NCBI RefSeq assembly: GCF_001423615.1
Contig: NZ_LMOU01000001.1
Span: 2,147,703 to 2,189,949 of the forward strand
Direction: 5' to 3'
DNA: 42,247 bases
Origin: Microbacterium sp. Leaf159
GTDB lineage: Bacteria > Actinomycetota > Actinomycetes > Actinomycetales > Microbacteriaceae
Shown piece by piece: positions 32,958-41,553 of this stretch. The translations under genes were made by a program, and so were the position numbers. Positions within the stretch are counted from its first letter, which is position 1. Every line of letters starts with the position of its first letter. The notes under the pieces were generated by a model. That model had not been told where the DNA came from and made no database searches. It saw nothing but the letters and a program-made list of their open reading frames with translations.

Positions 32958-33514
32958 TGGAGCGCTCTGAGGACTTCGGCCGATCCGGCTACTGGTACCC
33001 CGAGTCGAGCACCGCCAGCACGGTCGACGTGCTGAACATGCTGCGCCGCTACCGTGCGGCCGAGACCGCGATGCGCGCACGCACCCGGGCGTCGATGGGT
33101 ATGAATGAGACCGATCTGGTGGCCCTGCGCTTCCTGCTGCGCGAGCAGCGGGCCGGACGCATCGTGCGCCCGATCGACATCGCCCGCATGCTCGACATCT
33201 CGACCGCATCGACGACCACTCTGATCGACCGGCTCGAGAAGGGCGGTCACGCGAAGCGTGAGCCGCACCCCACCGACCGACGTGCCGGCGTCGTCGTGCC
33301 GACCGTCAGCAGCGACGACGAGGTGCGCGAGACCCTCGGGGCGATGCACCGACGGATGCTCACGCTCGTCGACGAGATGAGCGACAAAGAGCGCGGCATC
33401 GTCACGCACTTCCTCGCCGGCATGACCTCGGCGATCGAAGAGGCATCCGATCTCGATCAGGAGCTGCGCGACGTCATCCGCTCGCACGAGGAGTCGGAGT
33501 CCTCCGGCGAGTGA
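32957..33514 (+). CDS. MarR-family regulator (second of two)
   Basis: A 185-residue winged-helix protein: MNETDLVALRFLLREQ, helix-turn-helix PIDIARMLDISTASTTTLID, wing PHPTDRRAGVVVPT. The start overlaps the preceding stop by one base. It is divergently arranged with the first MarR gene around element B. The two MarR proteins share the STA-A/S-T recognition-helix pattern, so they may bind related sites. Confidence 0.88.
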   Translation: MERSEDFGRSGYWYPESSTASTVDVLNMLRRYRAAETAMRARTRASMGMNETDLVALRFLLREQRAGRIVRPIDIARMLDISTASTTTLIDRLEKGGHAKREPHPTDRRAGVVVPTVSSDDEVRETLGAMHRRMLTLVDEMSDKERGIVTHFLAGMTSAIEEASDLDQELRDVIRSHEESESSGE

Positions 33515-33522
33515 CCGCCGAG

Positions 33523-33545
33523 GGCCGGCCATGAATCGGCCGGCC
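33523..33545. terminator. Hairpin terminator
   Basis: GGCCGGCC-ATGAATC-GGCCGGCC: 8-bp GC-only stem in the 45-bp gap between the convergent MarR and MHS transporter genes. Confidence 0.65.
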
Positions 33546-33559
33546 ACCCGACAGGTCGA

Positions 33560-35167
33560 TCAGGCCTTCTCGACCTGACCCTCGGTCTGCTCATCGGCCT
33601 GCGCATCCTGCTCGGCCTGCGCAGCCAGCTCGGCCACGTACTCCGCATTCTCGAGGCGCTCGGGGAAGAGCTCGTCGAGATCGAGGTCGGGGTTCTCCTC
33701 CTGCGTCTCGACCAGCTCGACGGCCTCTTCGTGGGTCTGCACGCTCGGCATCGCACCGGGCAGCGGCCTGCGCGCCGACTCCTTGAGCACGACCACGGCG
33801 ATGAAGCCGGCGATCGAGGTGCCGATCACGTAGAACGCCGGTGCGAGCGACGACCCGGTCATCTGCACGAGCGCCTCCATCACCACCGGAGCCGTACCCG
33901 CGAACAGTGCGACCGCGAGGTTGTACGAGATGCCCATGCCGCCGTAGCGGGACGAGGTCGGGAAGAGCGCCGGCAGCGACGACGCGAGGTTCGCGACGTA
34001 GAACGTCACCGGGAACGCGAGCAGCACGAGGCCGAGCAGAGTCGACCAGATCTCGCCGTGCATCATGAAGAGGAACGACGGCACGGCCAGCACGATCGCC
34101 GAGATCGAGCCGATGAACAGCACCCTCTTGCGTCCGATGCGGTCGGAGAGCTTGCCGGTGAGCGGGATGCAGAGGGCCATCGCCACGAGCACCGGGAGCG
34201 TGAGCAGCGTGCCGTGCACCTCGTCGTAGCCGAGGGTTCCGGTCAGGTACGTCGGCATGTAGGACGTGAGGGCGTAGCCGACGGTGTTCGCGGCGGCCAC
34301 GAGAACGAAGGCCGTGAGCAGCTCGCGCCAGTACGCGCGGATCAGCGCGATGACGCCCTTCGGGGCATCGACGGCTTCCTTCGCGTCGTCGGCCGCGCGC
34401 TGGGCGGCATCCTGAGCCTCCTGGAAGGCGGGGGTGTCTTCGATCTTGAGTCGGAAGTAGATCGCGATCAGTCCGAGCGGCAGGGCGACGAGGAACGGGA
34501 TGCGCCACGCGAAGCCCTGCATGACGTCGGCCGAGAGAGTGAGCTGCAGGATCGACACGAACGCGGCGCCGATGGCGAAGCCCATGTACGAGCCGAGGTC
34601 GAGCAGCGAGGCGTAGAAGCCGCGGCGCTTGTCGGGCGCATATTCGGTGATGAACGTCGTGGCACCGGCATACTCGCCACCGGTCGAGAAGCCCTGTGCG
34701 AGCTTGAGGACGATCAGCAGGATGGGCGCCCAGACGCCGATCACCGAGAAGTCGGGCAGCACGCCGATGAGGAACGTCGCCGCGGCCATCATGATGAGCG
34801 TGAACGCGAGCACGCGCTGGCGGCCCATGCGGTCACCGAGCTGGCCGAGCACGATGCCGCCGAGCGGGCGCGCGACGAACGTCACGGCGAAGACGCCGAG
34901 CGAGAACAGCGACTGCGCACCGGCCGATGCGTCGGGCAGGAACGCGCGCCCGATGATCACGGCGAGGTAGCCGTAGACGCCGATGTCGTACCACTCCATG
35001 AGGTTGCCGACCACGGTGCCCGCGACGGCGCGGCGGAGCATCGGACGGTCGACCACCGTGACGTCCTCGACGGTGAGGCGCCGCAGTTCATCTGCCTTGA
35101 CCGGTCGTAGGCGACGGATCAGTCGCTGCCACAGGGTCAGATTCTCGGTCTTCAATGGATCGGACAT
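33560..35167 (-). CDS. MFS metabolite:H+ symporter (MHS/ProP-like)
   Basis: A 535-residue transporter with about 12 membrane segments. MHS-type features include GNLMEWYDIGVYGYLA in TM1, GQLGDRMGRQR and GKLSDRIGRKR motif-A loops, and LAQGFSTGGEYAGATTF. A basic N-terminal region (about 45 residues) and a long acidic C-terminal tail (after about residue 485, rich in E, D and Q) lie in the cytoplasm. Family members move osmolytes such as proline or betaine, or organic acids like citrate and ketoglutarate; the substrate is not clear. ATG 35167 is taken as start. Confidence 0.9.
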   Translation of the reverse strand: MSDPLKTENLTLWQRLIRRLRPVKADELRRLTVEDVTVVDRPMLRRAVAGTVVGNLMEWYDIGVYGYLAVIIGRAFLPDASAGAQSLFSLGVFAVTFVARPLGGIVLGQLGDRMGRQRVLAFTLIMMAAATFLIGVLPDFSVIGVWAPILLIVLKLAQGFSTGGEYAGATTFITEYAPDKRRGFYASLLDLGSYMGFAIGAAFVSILQLTLSADVMQGFAWRIPFLVALPLGLIAIYFRLKIEDTPAFQEAQDAAQRAADDAKEAVDAPKGVIALIRAYWRELLTAFVLVAAANTVGYALTSYMPTYLTGTLGYDEVHGTLLTLPVLVAMALCIPLTGKLSDRIGRKRVLFIGSISAIVLAVPSFLFMMHGEIWSTLLGLVLLAFPVTFYVANLASSLPALFPTSSRYGGMGISYNLAVALFAGTAPVVMEALVQMTGSSLAPAFYVIGTSIAGFIAVVVLKESARRPLPGAMPSVQTHEEAVELVETQEENPDLDLDELFPERLENAEYVAELAAQAEQDAQADEQTEGQVEKA

Positions 35168-35224
35168 GCAGTCATCTTCTCTCTCGTGCCGGATCAGCCT
35201 CGCAGGCCGGGCCGGACAGACGAC

Positions 35225-35250
35225 GGGGAGGCGGCTGTCGCCGCCTCCCC
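35225..35250 (-). terminator. Hairpin terminator after csbD-type gene
   Basis: Perfect 11-bp stem GGGGAGGCGGC / GCCGCCTCCCC with a TGTC loop, 18 bases beyond the CsbD stop and upstream of the MHS transporter gene. Confidence 0.8.
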
Positions 35251-35267
35251 GCACTGTGTGGCTGTTC

Positions 35268-35441
35268 TCAGCTGTTGAAAGCGTCCTTGACGTTCTCGCC
35301 GGCCTTCTTGACGTTGGCCTTCGCCTGGTCGGCGCGGCCCTCCGCCTCGAGCTTCTCGTTGTCGGTCACCTTGCCGGCGGCCTCCTTCGCCTTGCCGGCG
35401 AGGTCCTGTGCGGCGTTCTTGATCTTGTCATCGAGTCCCAT
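35268..35441 (-). CDS. CsbD-family stress protein
   Basis: A 57-residue protein: MGLDDKIKNAAQDLAGKAKE at the start, then AAGKVTDNEKLEAEGRADQA and a terminal KKAGENVKDAFNS. This is the compact, helical, Lys/Glu/Ala-rich CsbD pattern, a general-stress protein of unknown mechanism. AAAGGA precedes the ATG. It lies 60 bp after the small membrane-protein gene and ahead of a strong terminator, so the two probably form an operon under element C. Confidence 0.9.
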   Translation of the reverse strand: MGLDDKIKNAAQDLAGKAKEAAGKVTDNEKLEAEGRADQAKANVKKAGENVKDAFNS

Positions 35442-35501
35442 GGGGGATCCTTTCTCTTATCAGCGGTGGTCTTCAGTCGGTCTACGAGTGCGGCTCTGCG
35501 C

Positions 35502-35756
35502 TCACAACGGGAGCGAGAGGATCTGCGCGATCAGCGGCAAGGTGGCGGCGGCGACCACGGCGATGAGTCCCACGATGCCCGCGGCCTGCCAGAACGGAGC
35601 GCGCGACGAGGGAGCGGCGACGCGGTCGATGCCGGTGCGCCTACCCACAGCCTCACGAGCGGACAGCGGGGTGAGGGTGACGGACGAGGCCTCAGGGCTC
35701 ACGATCCGGCGCGACCGGAGATCCCGGCGCGTGGGGGCTTCTGCTGCTGTCGTCAT
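35502..35756 (-). CDS. Small single-pass membrane protein
   Basis: An 84-residue protein I do not recognise: basic, Arg-rich cytoplasmic N-terminus (RRDLRSRRIVSPEASS) and one C-terminal membrane segment (AAGIVGLIAVVAAATLPLIA). GGAGGAAGG precedes the ATG. Element C overlaps its TAATCT -10 box. It is probably co-transcribed with the CsbD-type gene and may be an envelope-stress protein. Confidence 0.72.
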   Translation of the reverse strand: MTTAAEAPTRRDLRSRRIVSPEASSVTLTPLSAREAVGRRTGIDRVAAPSSRAPFWQAAGIVGLIAVVAAATLPLIAQILSLPL

Positions 35757-35780
35757 GGCGTCTCACCTTCCTCCGCACAA

Positions 35781-35805
35781 AGATTACTAGGTGAACTAGT
35801 GAATT
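35781..35805 (-). promoter_or_regulatory. Shared MarR-type operator/promoter element, copy C
   Basis: Dyad ACTAG-GTGAA-CTAGT (35786-35800) running on the minus strand into TAATCT (35781-35786), the -10 box of the small membrane-protein gene. It lies upstream of the divergent DUF2867 epimerase gene as well. Confidence 0.7.
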
Positions 35806-35837
35806 GCCACCCTAGCGAAATATTCAGGCATTCCGCT

Positions 35838-35843
35838 TACGCT
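35838..35843 (+). promoter_or_regulatory. Probable -10 box for leaderless epimerase gene
   Basis: TACGCT fits TAnnnT and ends 6 bases before ATG 35850; there is no ribosome site. Confidence 0.45.
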
Positions 35844-35849
35844 CAAGGC

Positions 35850-37466
35850 ATGACCGAGCTCACCCAGCCCACCGGGCACGAAGAGGCCCTGCGCGCCCTC
35901 CCCCGCGAGGACGGATCGGCGCCCCGCGCGCTCGTCCTCGGAGCCACCGGATACATCGGCGGCCGCCTCACCCCGCGCCTGCTGAACGCCGGATACCGGG
36001 TGCGAACGCTCGCCAGAGACGCCGCGCGCGCGGCATCCTTCCCCTGGGGCTCGGACTGCGAGATCGTCGAGGGCTCGGCCGACGACGCGGATGCCGTGGC
36101 CGAAGCCATGAAGGACGTCGATGTCGTCTACTACCTGATCCACTCGATGACCGCGGGCAAGGGCTTCGAAGAGAGTGACGAGCGCGCGGCGACGACGGTG
36201 GCGGATGCTGCCGCGAAGGCCGGCGTGCGTCGCATCGTCTACCTGGGCGGACTGCATCCCGAGGATGCCAAGCTGTCGCCGCACCTGCGCTCCCGCGTGC
36301 GCGTGGGCGAGATCTTCCTCGAATCCGGCGTGCCGTCGCTGGTGCTGCAGGCCGGTGTCGTGATCGGTTCGGGGTCGGCCTCCTTCGAGATGATCCGCCA
36401 CCTCACCGACGTGCTGCCGTACATGCCGGCGCCGAAGTGGGTGCGCAACCGCATCCAGCCGATCGCCGTGCGCGACGTGCTGCACTACCTGCTCGGAGCC
36501 GCGCGGGTGGATGCCGACGTGAACCGCGCGGTCGACATCGGCGGCCCGGACGTGCTGCGGTACGGGCAGATGATGAACGGGTATGCGCTCGAGGCGGGTC
36601 TGCGTCAGCGGGCGATCGCCGCCCTGCCCGTGCTGACCCCCGGCCTGGCATCGCACTGGGTGAACCTCGTGACGCCGGTTCCGCGGTCGATCGCTCGTCC
36701 GCTCGTCGCCTCGCTGCAGAACGAGTGCATCGTGAAGGACCATGCGATCGACGATCTGATCCCGAAACCCGAAGGCGGGCTGACGCCCTACCGGACGGCG
36801 GTGTCGATGGCACTGGGCCGGGTCGATGCCGACACGATCGAGACGAGCTGGCAGGATGCCGAGGTCTCGGGCGCCCCGAGCGATCCGCTGCCGAGCGACC
36901 CCGACTGGGCCGGACGCACCGTCTTCACCGACACGCGCAAACTGAAGACGGCCGCACCGGTCGATGGGCTCTGGCACGTGATCATCGGCATCGGCGGATC
37001 GAACGGCTGGTATTCGTCGAAGTTCCTGTGGGCGGTGCGCGGGTGGATGGACCGCCTCGTCGGCGGCGTGGGCCTGCGCCGCGGACGACGCAGCAAGGTC
37101 GAGGCCCGGGTCGGCGACGCGATCGACTTCTGGCGCGTCGAGGCCGTCGAAGAGCCGGGGCGTGCGACCGACTCCTCCCCCGCGAGCGGCGGGCTGCTGC
37201 GCCTGCGCGCCGAGATGAAGGTGCCGGGCGAGGCGTGGCTCGAGCTGCGGGCGCTGCCGGACGGCGACGGATCACGCTACGAGCAGCGCGCCGTGTTCTT
37301 CCCCCGCGGGCTCGCCGGCCGCCTGTACTGGCTCGGCGTGCTGCCGTTCCACGGGTTCATCTTCGCGGGCATGGCCGCCAGGATCACCGACGCCGCTGCC
37401 GTTCCGGTAGAGACAGTCGCGCCCGGTGCTCCGGGTGCTGGTGCGGCCACGGCATCCGTCGCCTGA
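35850..37466 (+). CDS. NAD(P)-binding epimerase-like protein with DUF2867 domain
   Basis: A 538-residue two-domain protein. The N-terminal atypical SDR domain has GATGYIGGRL (31-40), YYLIHSM and IVYLGGLHPED; the C-terminal half (about 345-520) has the DUF2867 features GLWHVIIGIGGSNGWYSSK, WRVEAVEE and GLAGRLYWLGVLPFHGFIF. Proteins of this design are sometimes described as SDR family with DUF2867; the reaction is not known, though the C-terminal part suggests lipid binding. The start is ATG 35850 with no ribosome site. The frame open to 34983 upstream is antisense shadow. Confidence 0.87.
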   Translation: MTELTQPTGHEEALRALPREDGSAPRALVLGATGYIGGRLTPRLLNAGYRVRTLARDAARAASFPWGSDCEIVEGSADDADAVAEAMKDVDVVYYLIHSMTAGKGFEESDERAATTVADAAAKAGVRRIVYLGGLHPEDAKLSPHLRSRVRVGEIFLESGVPSLVLQAGVVIGSGSASFEMIRHLTDVLPYMPAPKWVRNRIQPIAVRDVLHYLLGAARVDADVNRAVDIGGPDVLRYGQMMNGYALEAGLRQRAIAALPVLTPGLASHWVNLVTPVPRSIARPLVASLQNECIVKDHAIDDLIPKPEGGLTPYRTAVSMALGRVDADTIETSWQDAEVSGAPSDPLPSDPDWAGRTVFTDTRKLKTAAPVDGLWHVIIGIGGSNGWYSSKFLWAVRGWMDRLVGGVGLRRGRRSKVEARVGDAIDFWRVEAVEEPGRATDSSPASGGLLRLRAEMKVPGEAWLELRALPDGDGSRYEQRAVFFPRGLAGRLYWLGVLPFHGFIFAGMAARITDAAAVPVETVAPGAPGAGAATASVA

Positions 37467-37480
37467 GCCGCGGCGGCCGT

Positions 37481-37536
37481 CCGCCCCACCGGTCCCGCCC
37501 CACCGGTCCCGCCCCGCCGGTCCCGCCCCACTGGTC
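37481..37536. repeat. Four tandem 14-bp repeats
   Basis: Four direct copies of CCGCCCCACCGGTC at 37481, 37495, 37509 and 37523; copies 3 and 4 each have one substitution. They lie just after the epimerase stop in a 200-bp gap. Confidence 0.85.
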
Positions 37537-37541
37537 CCGGA

Positions 37542-37661
37542 GCCGGGGCCACTTCCGCACCGCAACCCCAGCCGGGGCCACTTTCGCACCGGAAACGGCC
37601 GATTCGGATGCGCAACTGACCCCGCACCGGGCCGAAACCCGTGCGGGGCCACTTATGCACC
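37542..37661. repeat. Dispersed 20-bp repeats with GGGGCCACTT core
   Basis: Direct copies at 37542-37561, 37571-37590 and 37642-37661 share GGGGCCACTT-NN-GCACC. A diverged inverted copy (37606-37625, GGATGCGCAACTGACCCCGC) completes the group. No coding potential is seen. With the tandem repeats it fills the convergent gap. Confidence 0.7.
37620..37648. terminator. Hairpin between epimerase and BCCT genes
   Basis: CCCCGCAC-C-GGG pairs with CCC-GTGCGGGG (11 bp, one bulged base) around CCGAAA. It would serve both convergent genes. Confidence 0.65.
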
Positions 37662-37666
37662 CGGCG

Positions 37667-39664
37667 TCAGGACGAACGCTCGGCGAGTCCCGCGGGGTCG
37701 GCGCCGGGATCCGTTCCGGCACCCGCATCCGCACCCGCACCCGCACCCGATTCGGCATCCGAGCCCTCGATCGCCCCGGCGTCCGGGATGATGTCGATCG
37801 CCTCGGTCGCGGTCGCGTAGACCTCGGCGAGGCTGTCGTCGACGTCTGCTTCGTCGATCCAGGCGAGGTCGTCTTCGGAGTGGTCGTACTCGACCGGCAC
37901 GAGGGCGAAGTCGTCGCCGTACTCCTCGAGGCCCGCCATGACGCTGTGGCGCACGGCCATGCGGGCATACCGGTCGCGCAGGATCAGCGGATCGCGCCGC
38001 AGATCCTTCATGAACGCGACCATCATGAACGCCATGATCACCGCGAACGGCAGCGCGGCGATGATCGTGACGTTCTGCAGTGATCGGAGTCCGCTGCCCT
38101 CCTCACCGGTGACGAGCAGCACGGCGGCGATGACGCCGACCAGCACACCCCAGACGACCGCGACCCAGCGCGACGGCTCGGGCCGCCCCTGCTGTGACAG
38201 CGTGCCCATCACGAGCGAGGCGGAGTCCGCTCCGGTGACGAAGAAGATCGCGATCAGCAGGATCAGGACGATGCTGGTGATCAGCGGGAACGGCAGGTTC
38301 TCGAGCACGCCGAAGAGCACTTCCTCGGGCGGATCGACCGTGAGGTTGGCGCCGTCCATCTGCTGCTGGATGGCCGTGGTCCCGAAGATCGCGAACCAGA
38401 TGAGCGAGATGACGGCGGGCACGACGATGACGACCGACACGAACTGGCGGAGCGTGCGGCCGCGCGAGATCTTGGCGATGAACATGCCGACGAACGGCGA
38501 CCACGAGATCCACCATGCCCAGTAGAAGATCGTCCAGCTCGACAGGAACACCTGCGCTTCGTCGCCCTGCGAGGCCGAGCGGGCGACCATCTCGGGCAGG
38601 TCGCCGAGGAACTGCACGGCGACCGAGGGGATGACGTTGAGGATCAGCAGTGTCGGGCCGACGAAGAACACGAAGAAGGCGAGCAGCAGGGCGACGACCG
38701 CGTTGATGTTCGACAGCGCGCGGATGCCCTTCGAGACGCCCGACACAGCCGATGCGATGAAGCACGCGGTGAGCACGGCGATCGCGGCGATGAGCACGCC
38801 GTTGCCGAGCTCGCCGATGCCGCTGACGATCTCGACGCCATGGCCGATCTGCAGGGCGCCGAGCCCGAGCGAGGCCGCGGTTCCGAAGAGCGTGACGATG
38901 ATCGAGAAGATGTCGATCGTGCGGCCGAGGGGCCCGGTCGTGCGGCCCTCTCCGAGCAGCGGGGCGAAGATCGACGAGATCAGAGGGGTGCGACCGCGAC
39001 GGAACGCGCCATAGGCGATCGCGCCACCGACGAGCGCGTAGAACGCCCAGGCCTGCGGGCCCCAGTGGTAGAGAACCTGCGCCTGCGCGGTGTGCATGGC
39101 CTCGAGTGTGTTGGCCTCGACCGTTCCGGGCGGCGGGTTCTCGAAGAAGGTGAGCGGCTCGGCGGCGCCCCAGAAGACGAGACCGATGCCCATGCCGGCG
39201 GCGAACAGCATCGAGATCCACGAGAACATCGAGAACTCGGGCTCTTCGTCGTCGCGGCCGAGCGGGATGCGCCCGTAGCGGCTGAAGCCGATGAACAGCA
39301 TGAAGACGAGGATGACGGTGGCGATCGTCGTGAAGAAGAAGCCGAAGTACTCCACGACCCAGGCGAGCACGGTCGAGGTGGTGCCCGAGAGGTTGTCACC
39401 CGCGAACACACCCCACGCGATGAACGCGACGGTCAGCGCGACGGCGAGGCCGAACACGAGCGGATCGGTGCGGTAGGTGCGGCCGGTCTCTTCGACCGCG
39501 ACGCCGGGAACGAGCGCCGGATGCACGCCGCGCGGCGGCACGGCGGCGATGTCACGGACGATCTTCTGGGCGGTCTCGGTGGCCTTCGCGGCCTGCCGGA
39601 CTGCGGCTGTGGTGGTCTTCGGAGCGTCGTTCCTCGGGGGCGTCTTATCGTCCGGAGTGTCCAT
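37667..39664 (-). CDS. BCCT-family betaine/choline-type transporter
   Basis: About 665 residues, 12 membrane segments. The family glycine box is GMGIGLVFWGAAEP, and the tryptophan signature WTIFYWAWWISWSPFVGMF is complete. The C-terminus (after about residue 555) is cytoplasmic: a charged regulatory stretch and then a low-complexity Ala/Gly/Asp tail whose coding DNA is a run of hexamers (about 37719-37748). Members import glycine betaine, choline or ectoine with Na+ or H+ and can sense osmolality through the C-terminus. ATG 39664 is preferred over 39682. Confidence 0.93.
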   Translation of the reverse strand: MDTPDDKTPPRNDAPKTTTAAVRQAAKATETAQKIVRDIAAVPPRGVHPALVPGVAVEETGRTYRTDPLVFGLAVALTVAFIAWGVFAGDNLSGTTSTVLAWVVEYFGFFFTTIATVILVFMLFIGFSRYGRIPLGRDDEEPEFSMFSWISMLFAAGMGIGLVFWGAAEPLTFFENPPPGTVEANTLEAMHTAQAQVLYHWGPQAWAFYALVGGAIAYGAFRRGRTPLISSIFAPLLGEGRTTGPLGRTIDIFSIIVTLFGTAASLGLGALQIGHGVEIVSGIGELGNGVLIAAIAVLTACFIASAVSGVSKGIRALSNINAVVALLLAFFVFFVGPTLLILNVIPSVAVQFLGDLPEMVARSASQGDEAQVFLSSWTIFYWAWWISWSPFVGMFIAKISRGRTLRQFVSVVIVVPAVISLIWFAIFGTTAIQQQMDGANLTVDPPEEVLFGVLENLPFPLITSIVLILLIAIFFVTGADSASLVMGTLSQQGRPEPSRWVAVVWGVLVGVIAAVLLVTGEEGSGLRSLQNVTIIAALPFAVIMAFMMVAFMKDLRRDPLILRDRYARMAVRHSVMAGLEEYGDDFALVPVEYDHSEDDLAWIDEADVDDSLAEVYATATEAIDIIPDAGAIEGSDAESGAGAGADAGAGTDPGADPAGLAERSS

Positions 39665-39731
39665 GAGAACCCATTCTCCCATGCCGGCATACTGCGGCCG
39701 GGACGGGAAAACCCAGATCACTCGGTCGATC

Positions 39732-39760
39732 CGCGGCGCGTCGGGGTCGGACGCGCCGCG
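39732..39760 (-). terminator. Hairpin terminator after AarF/UbiB-type gene
   Basis: Perfect 11-bp stem CGCGGCGCGTC / GACGCGCCGCG with a 7-nt loop, between the kinase stop (39841) and the BCCT start. Confidence 0.7.
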
Positions 39761-39840
39761 CCGATGCCGGACGCTCCGGGTTTTCCGGGCGCGTCAGCGC
39801 GGGCCGGCCGCGGGGGCGGGGCGGGACGTGCGGGCGCTCG

Positions 39841-41529
39841 TCAGCGCGAGCGACGCCCACCGAAGACCGCGTGCAGCAGGGGCAGGGCCGAGACGCAGAG
39901 GAGGGTGATGCCGAGGGGCGGGATCGAGGGGACGAGCAGCGCTCCGCCGACGAGCATCGCGGCGAACAGCACGCCGGATCCGATGCGGCGGGCGATGCCC
40001 TCGAGCCGGTCGAGGCGACGCTCGAGGCGCGACGTGTCGAAGGTGACGTTGCCGTCGTCGACGCGGGTGATGATCGCGTCGATCCGCTTGGGAAGACGGT
40101 AGGTGACGGCGGCGGTCTCCATGGCCTGCTGGGCCATCTCCTGCATGAGGTTGCCCGACTCGTCGCGCAGCAGACGCCCGGCGTAGGGCTCCGCGGCATC
40201 CCACACGTTGAAGGTGGGATCGAGGCTCGAGCACATGCCCGAGGTCAACGAGACCGCGCGGATCAGCAGCAGCATGTTCTCGGGCAACTGCAGCGGGAGC
40301 GAGCGCACCATGTCGCCGAACTCGTCAGCGAAGTCCGCGAACTCCCGCGGGTCGACGGTGCTGAGCTCCGCGAAGCCCATGCCGCCGAACCGGGCGAAAA
40401 GCGCCCGCAGTGCCCGCTCGAGCTCGGCGGTGTCGGCCGACGGCAGCAGAACCCCGATCTCCTGCGCGGCGGCCACGAGCCCCTTGCTGTCTCGGCCGGC
40501 GACCGCGATGAGCAGTGTGCGCAGACCGTCGCGGAGGCTGGCCGGCACCTCGGCCATCATGCCGAAGTCGATGAAGGTGAGCCGGAAGTTCCGGCCGGTG
40601 GTGGATGCGGGTTCCGGCGTCACGAAGATGTTGCCGGGGTGCGGGTCGGCGTGCACGAAGCTGTGCGTGAACACCTGGTCGAACATGACCTCGGCGAACA
40701 CGTCGGCGACCTCCGACGGATCGATGTCCGCTGCGCGCAGAGCATCCGTGTCGTTGATCTTGATGGCCGTGACGTCCGACAGCGTGAGCACGCGGCGGGT
40801 CGAGCGCTCCCAGACGATCTCGGGGGCGTCGACGCGGGCGTCTCCCGCGAAGTTCTCACGGAACCGCTCGGCGCTGGCCGCCTCGTGCAGGTAGTCGATC
40901 TCCTCGAGGCTCGTCTGCGCGAACTCCTCTACGAGGCCGGGGGCGTCGACGCGGTCGGCGACCAGGCGCACGCGCATCGCCCAGCGGGCGACGCGGCGGA
41001 GCGCCGCGAGGTCGACCGCGACGATCTCGTCGATGCCGGGGCGCTGCACCTTGACGACCACGTCGCCGAGTCCGGTGTCGACGGCATCCTGAGCCGAGAG
41101 CCGGGCGCGATGCGCCTGCCCCAGGGATGCCGCGGCCACCGGCGCCTCGTCGAACCAGGCGTAGGCCTGCTCGAGCGGCATGCCGAGCTCGGACTCGGCG
41201 GCCGCCCGGATGCCGGCGAACGGCACTGCGGGAACCTCGTCCTGCAGGCCCTCGAGCTCTTTCGTGATCTCGGGTGGCAGCACGTCGAGGCGCGACGACA
41301 TGAACTGGCCGACCTTGATCATGAGGCCACCGAGCTCGACCGCGAGCACGTGGAACCGCTTCGCGAAGCGTTGCATGCGCGGCGCTCGGGTGCGCTCCGA
41401 GACGGAGCGCAGACCGAACTTCGGCAGGACGAGCTCGAACCACCAGATCTTGAGGAATTCACGCGCCGCGAACGAGAGGATGCGGCGGTACCGGGCACGA
41501 TGGGCGCCCTGCGCCGCAGCATCCGTCAT
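39841..41529 (-). CDS. ABC1 atypical kinase (AarF/UbiB family)
   Basis: A 562-residue protein kinase-like protein. The KxGQ helix motif (MIKVGQFMSSRLD), the AAAS loop (VAAASLGQAHRA), the lysine in VVVKVQRPG, EIDYLHEA and the catalytic/metal region FVHADPHPGNIFV are present. Two C-terminal membrane segments are visible (IGSGVLFAAMLVGGALLVPS and the following ITLLCVSALPLLHAVFG). UbiB-type proteins are ATPases linked to isoprenoid-quinone or lipid handling; menaquinone is the actinobacterial quinone, so the exact role is open. It follows the PadR gene by 24 bp and is probably in its operon. Confidence 0.92.
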   Translation of the reverse strand: MTDAAAQGAHRARYRRILSFAAREFLKIWWFELVLPKFGLRSVSERTRAPRMQRFAKRFHVLAVELGGLMIKVGQFMSSRLDVLPPEITKELEGLQDEVPAVPFAGIRAAAESELGMPLEQAYAWFDEAPVAAASLGQAHRARLSAQDAVDTGLGDVVVKVQRPGIDEIVAVDLAALRRVARWAMRVRLVADRVDAPGLVEEFAQTSLEEIDYLHEAASAERFRENFAGDARVDAPEIVWERSTRRVLTLSDVTAIKINDTDALRAADIDPSEVADVFAEVMFDQVFTHSFVHADPHPGNIFVTPEPASTTGRNFRLTFIDFGMMAEVPASLRDGLRTLLIAVAGRDSKGLVAAAQEIGVLLPSADTAELERALRALFARFGGMGFAELSTVDPREFADFADEFGDMVRSLPLQLPENMLLLIRAVSLTSGMCSSLDPTFNVWDAAEPYAGRLLRDESGNLMQEMAQQAMETAAVTYRLPKRIDAIITRVDDGNVTFDTSRLERRLDRLEGIARRIGSGVLFAAMLVGGALLVPSIPPLGITLLCVSALPLLHAVFGGRRSR

Positions 41530-41553
41530 GTGTCGTCCCTGGGTCGTGTGCGA

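Noticed and set aside
33731..35110. Plus-strand frame opposite the MHS transporter
   Set aside because: Shadow of a membrane-protein gene, very rich in Arg, Glu and His.
37481..37536. Tandem repeats considered as a CRISPR array
   Set aside because: Units are 14 bp and directly adjacent with no spacers, and no cas gene is nearby.
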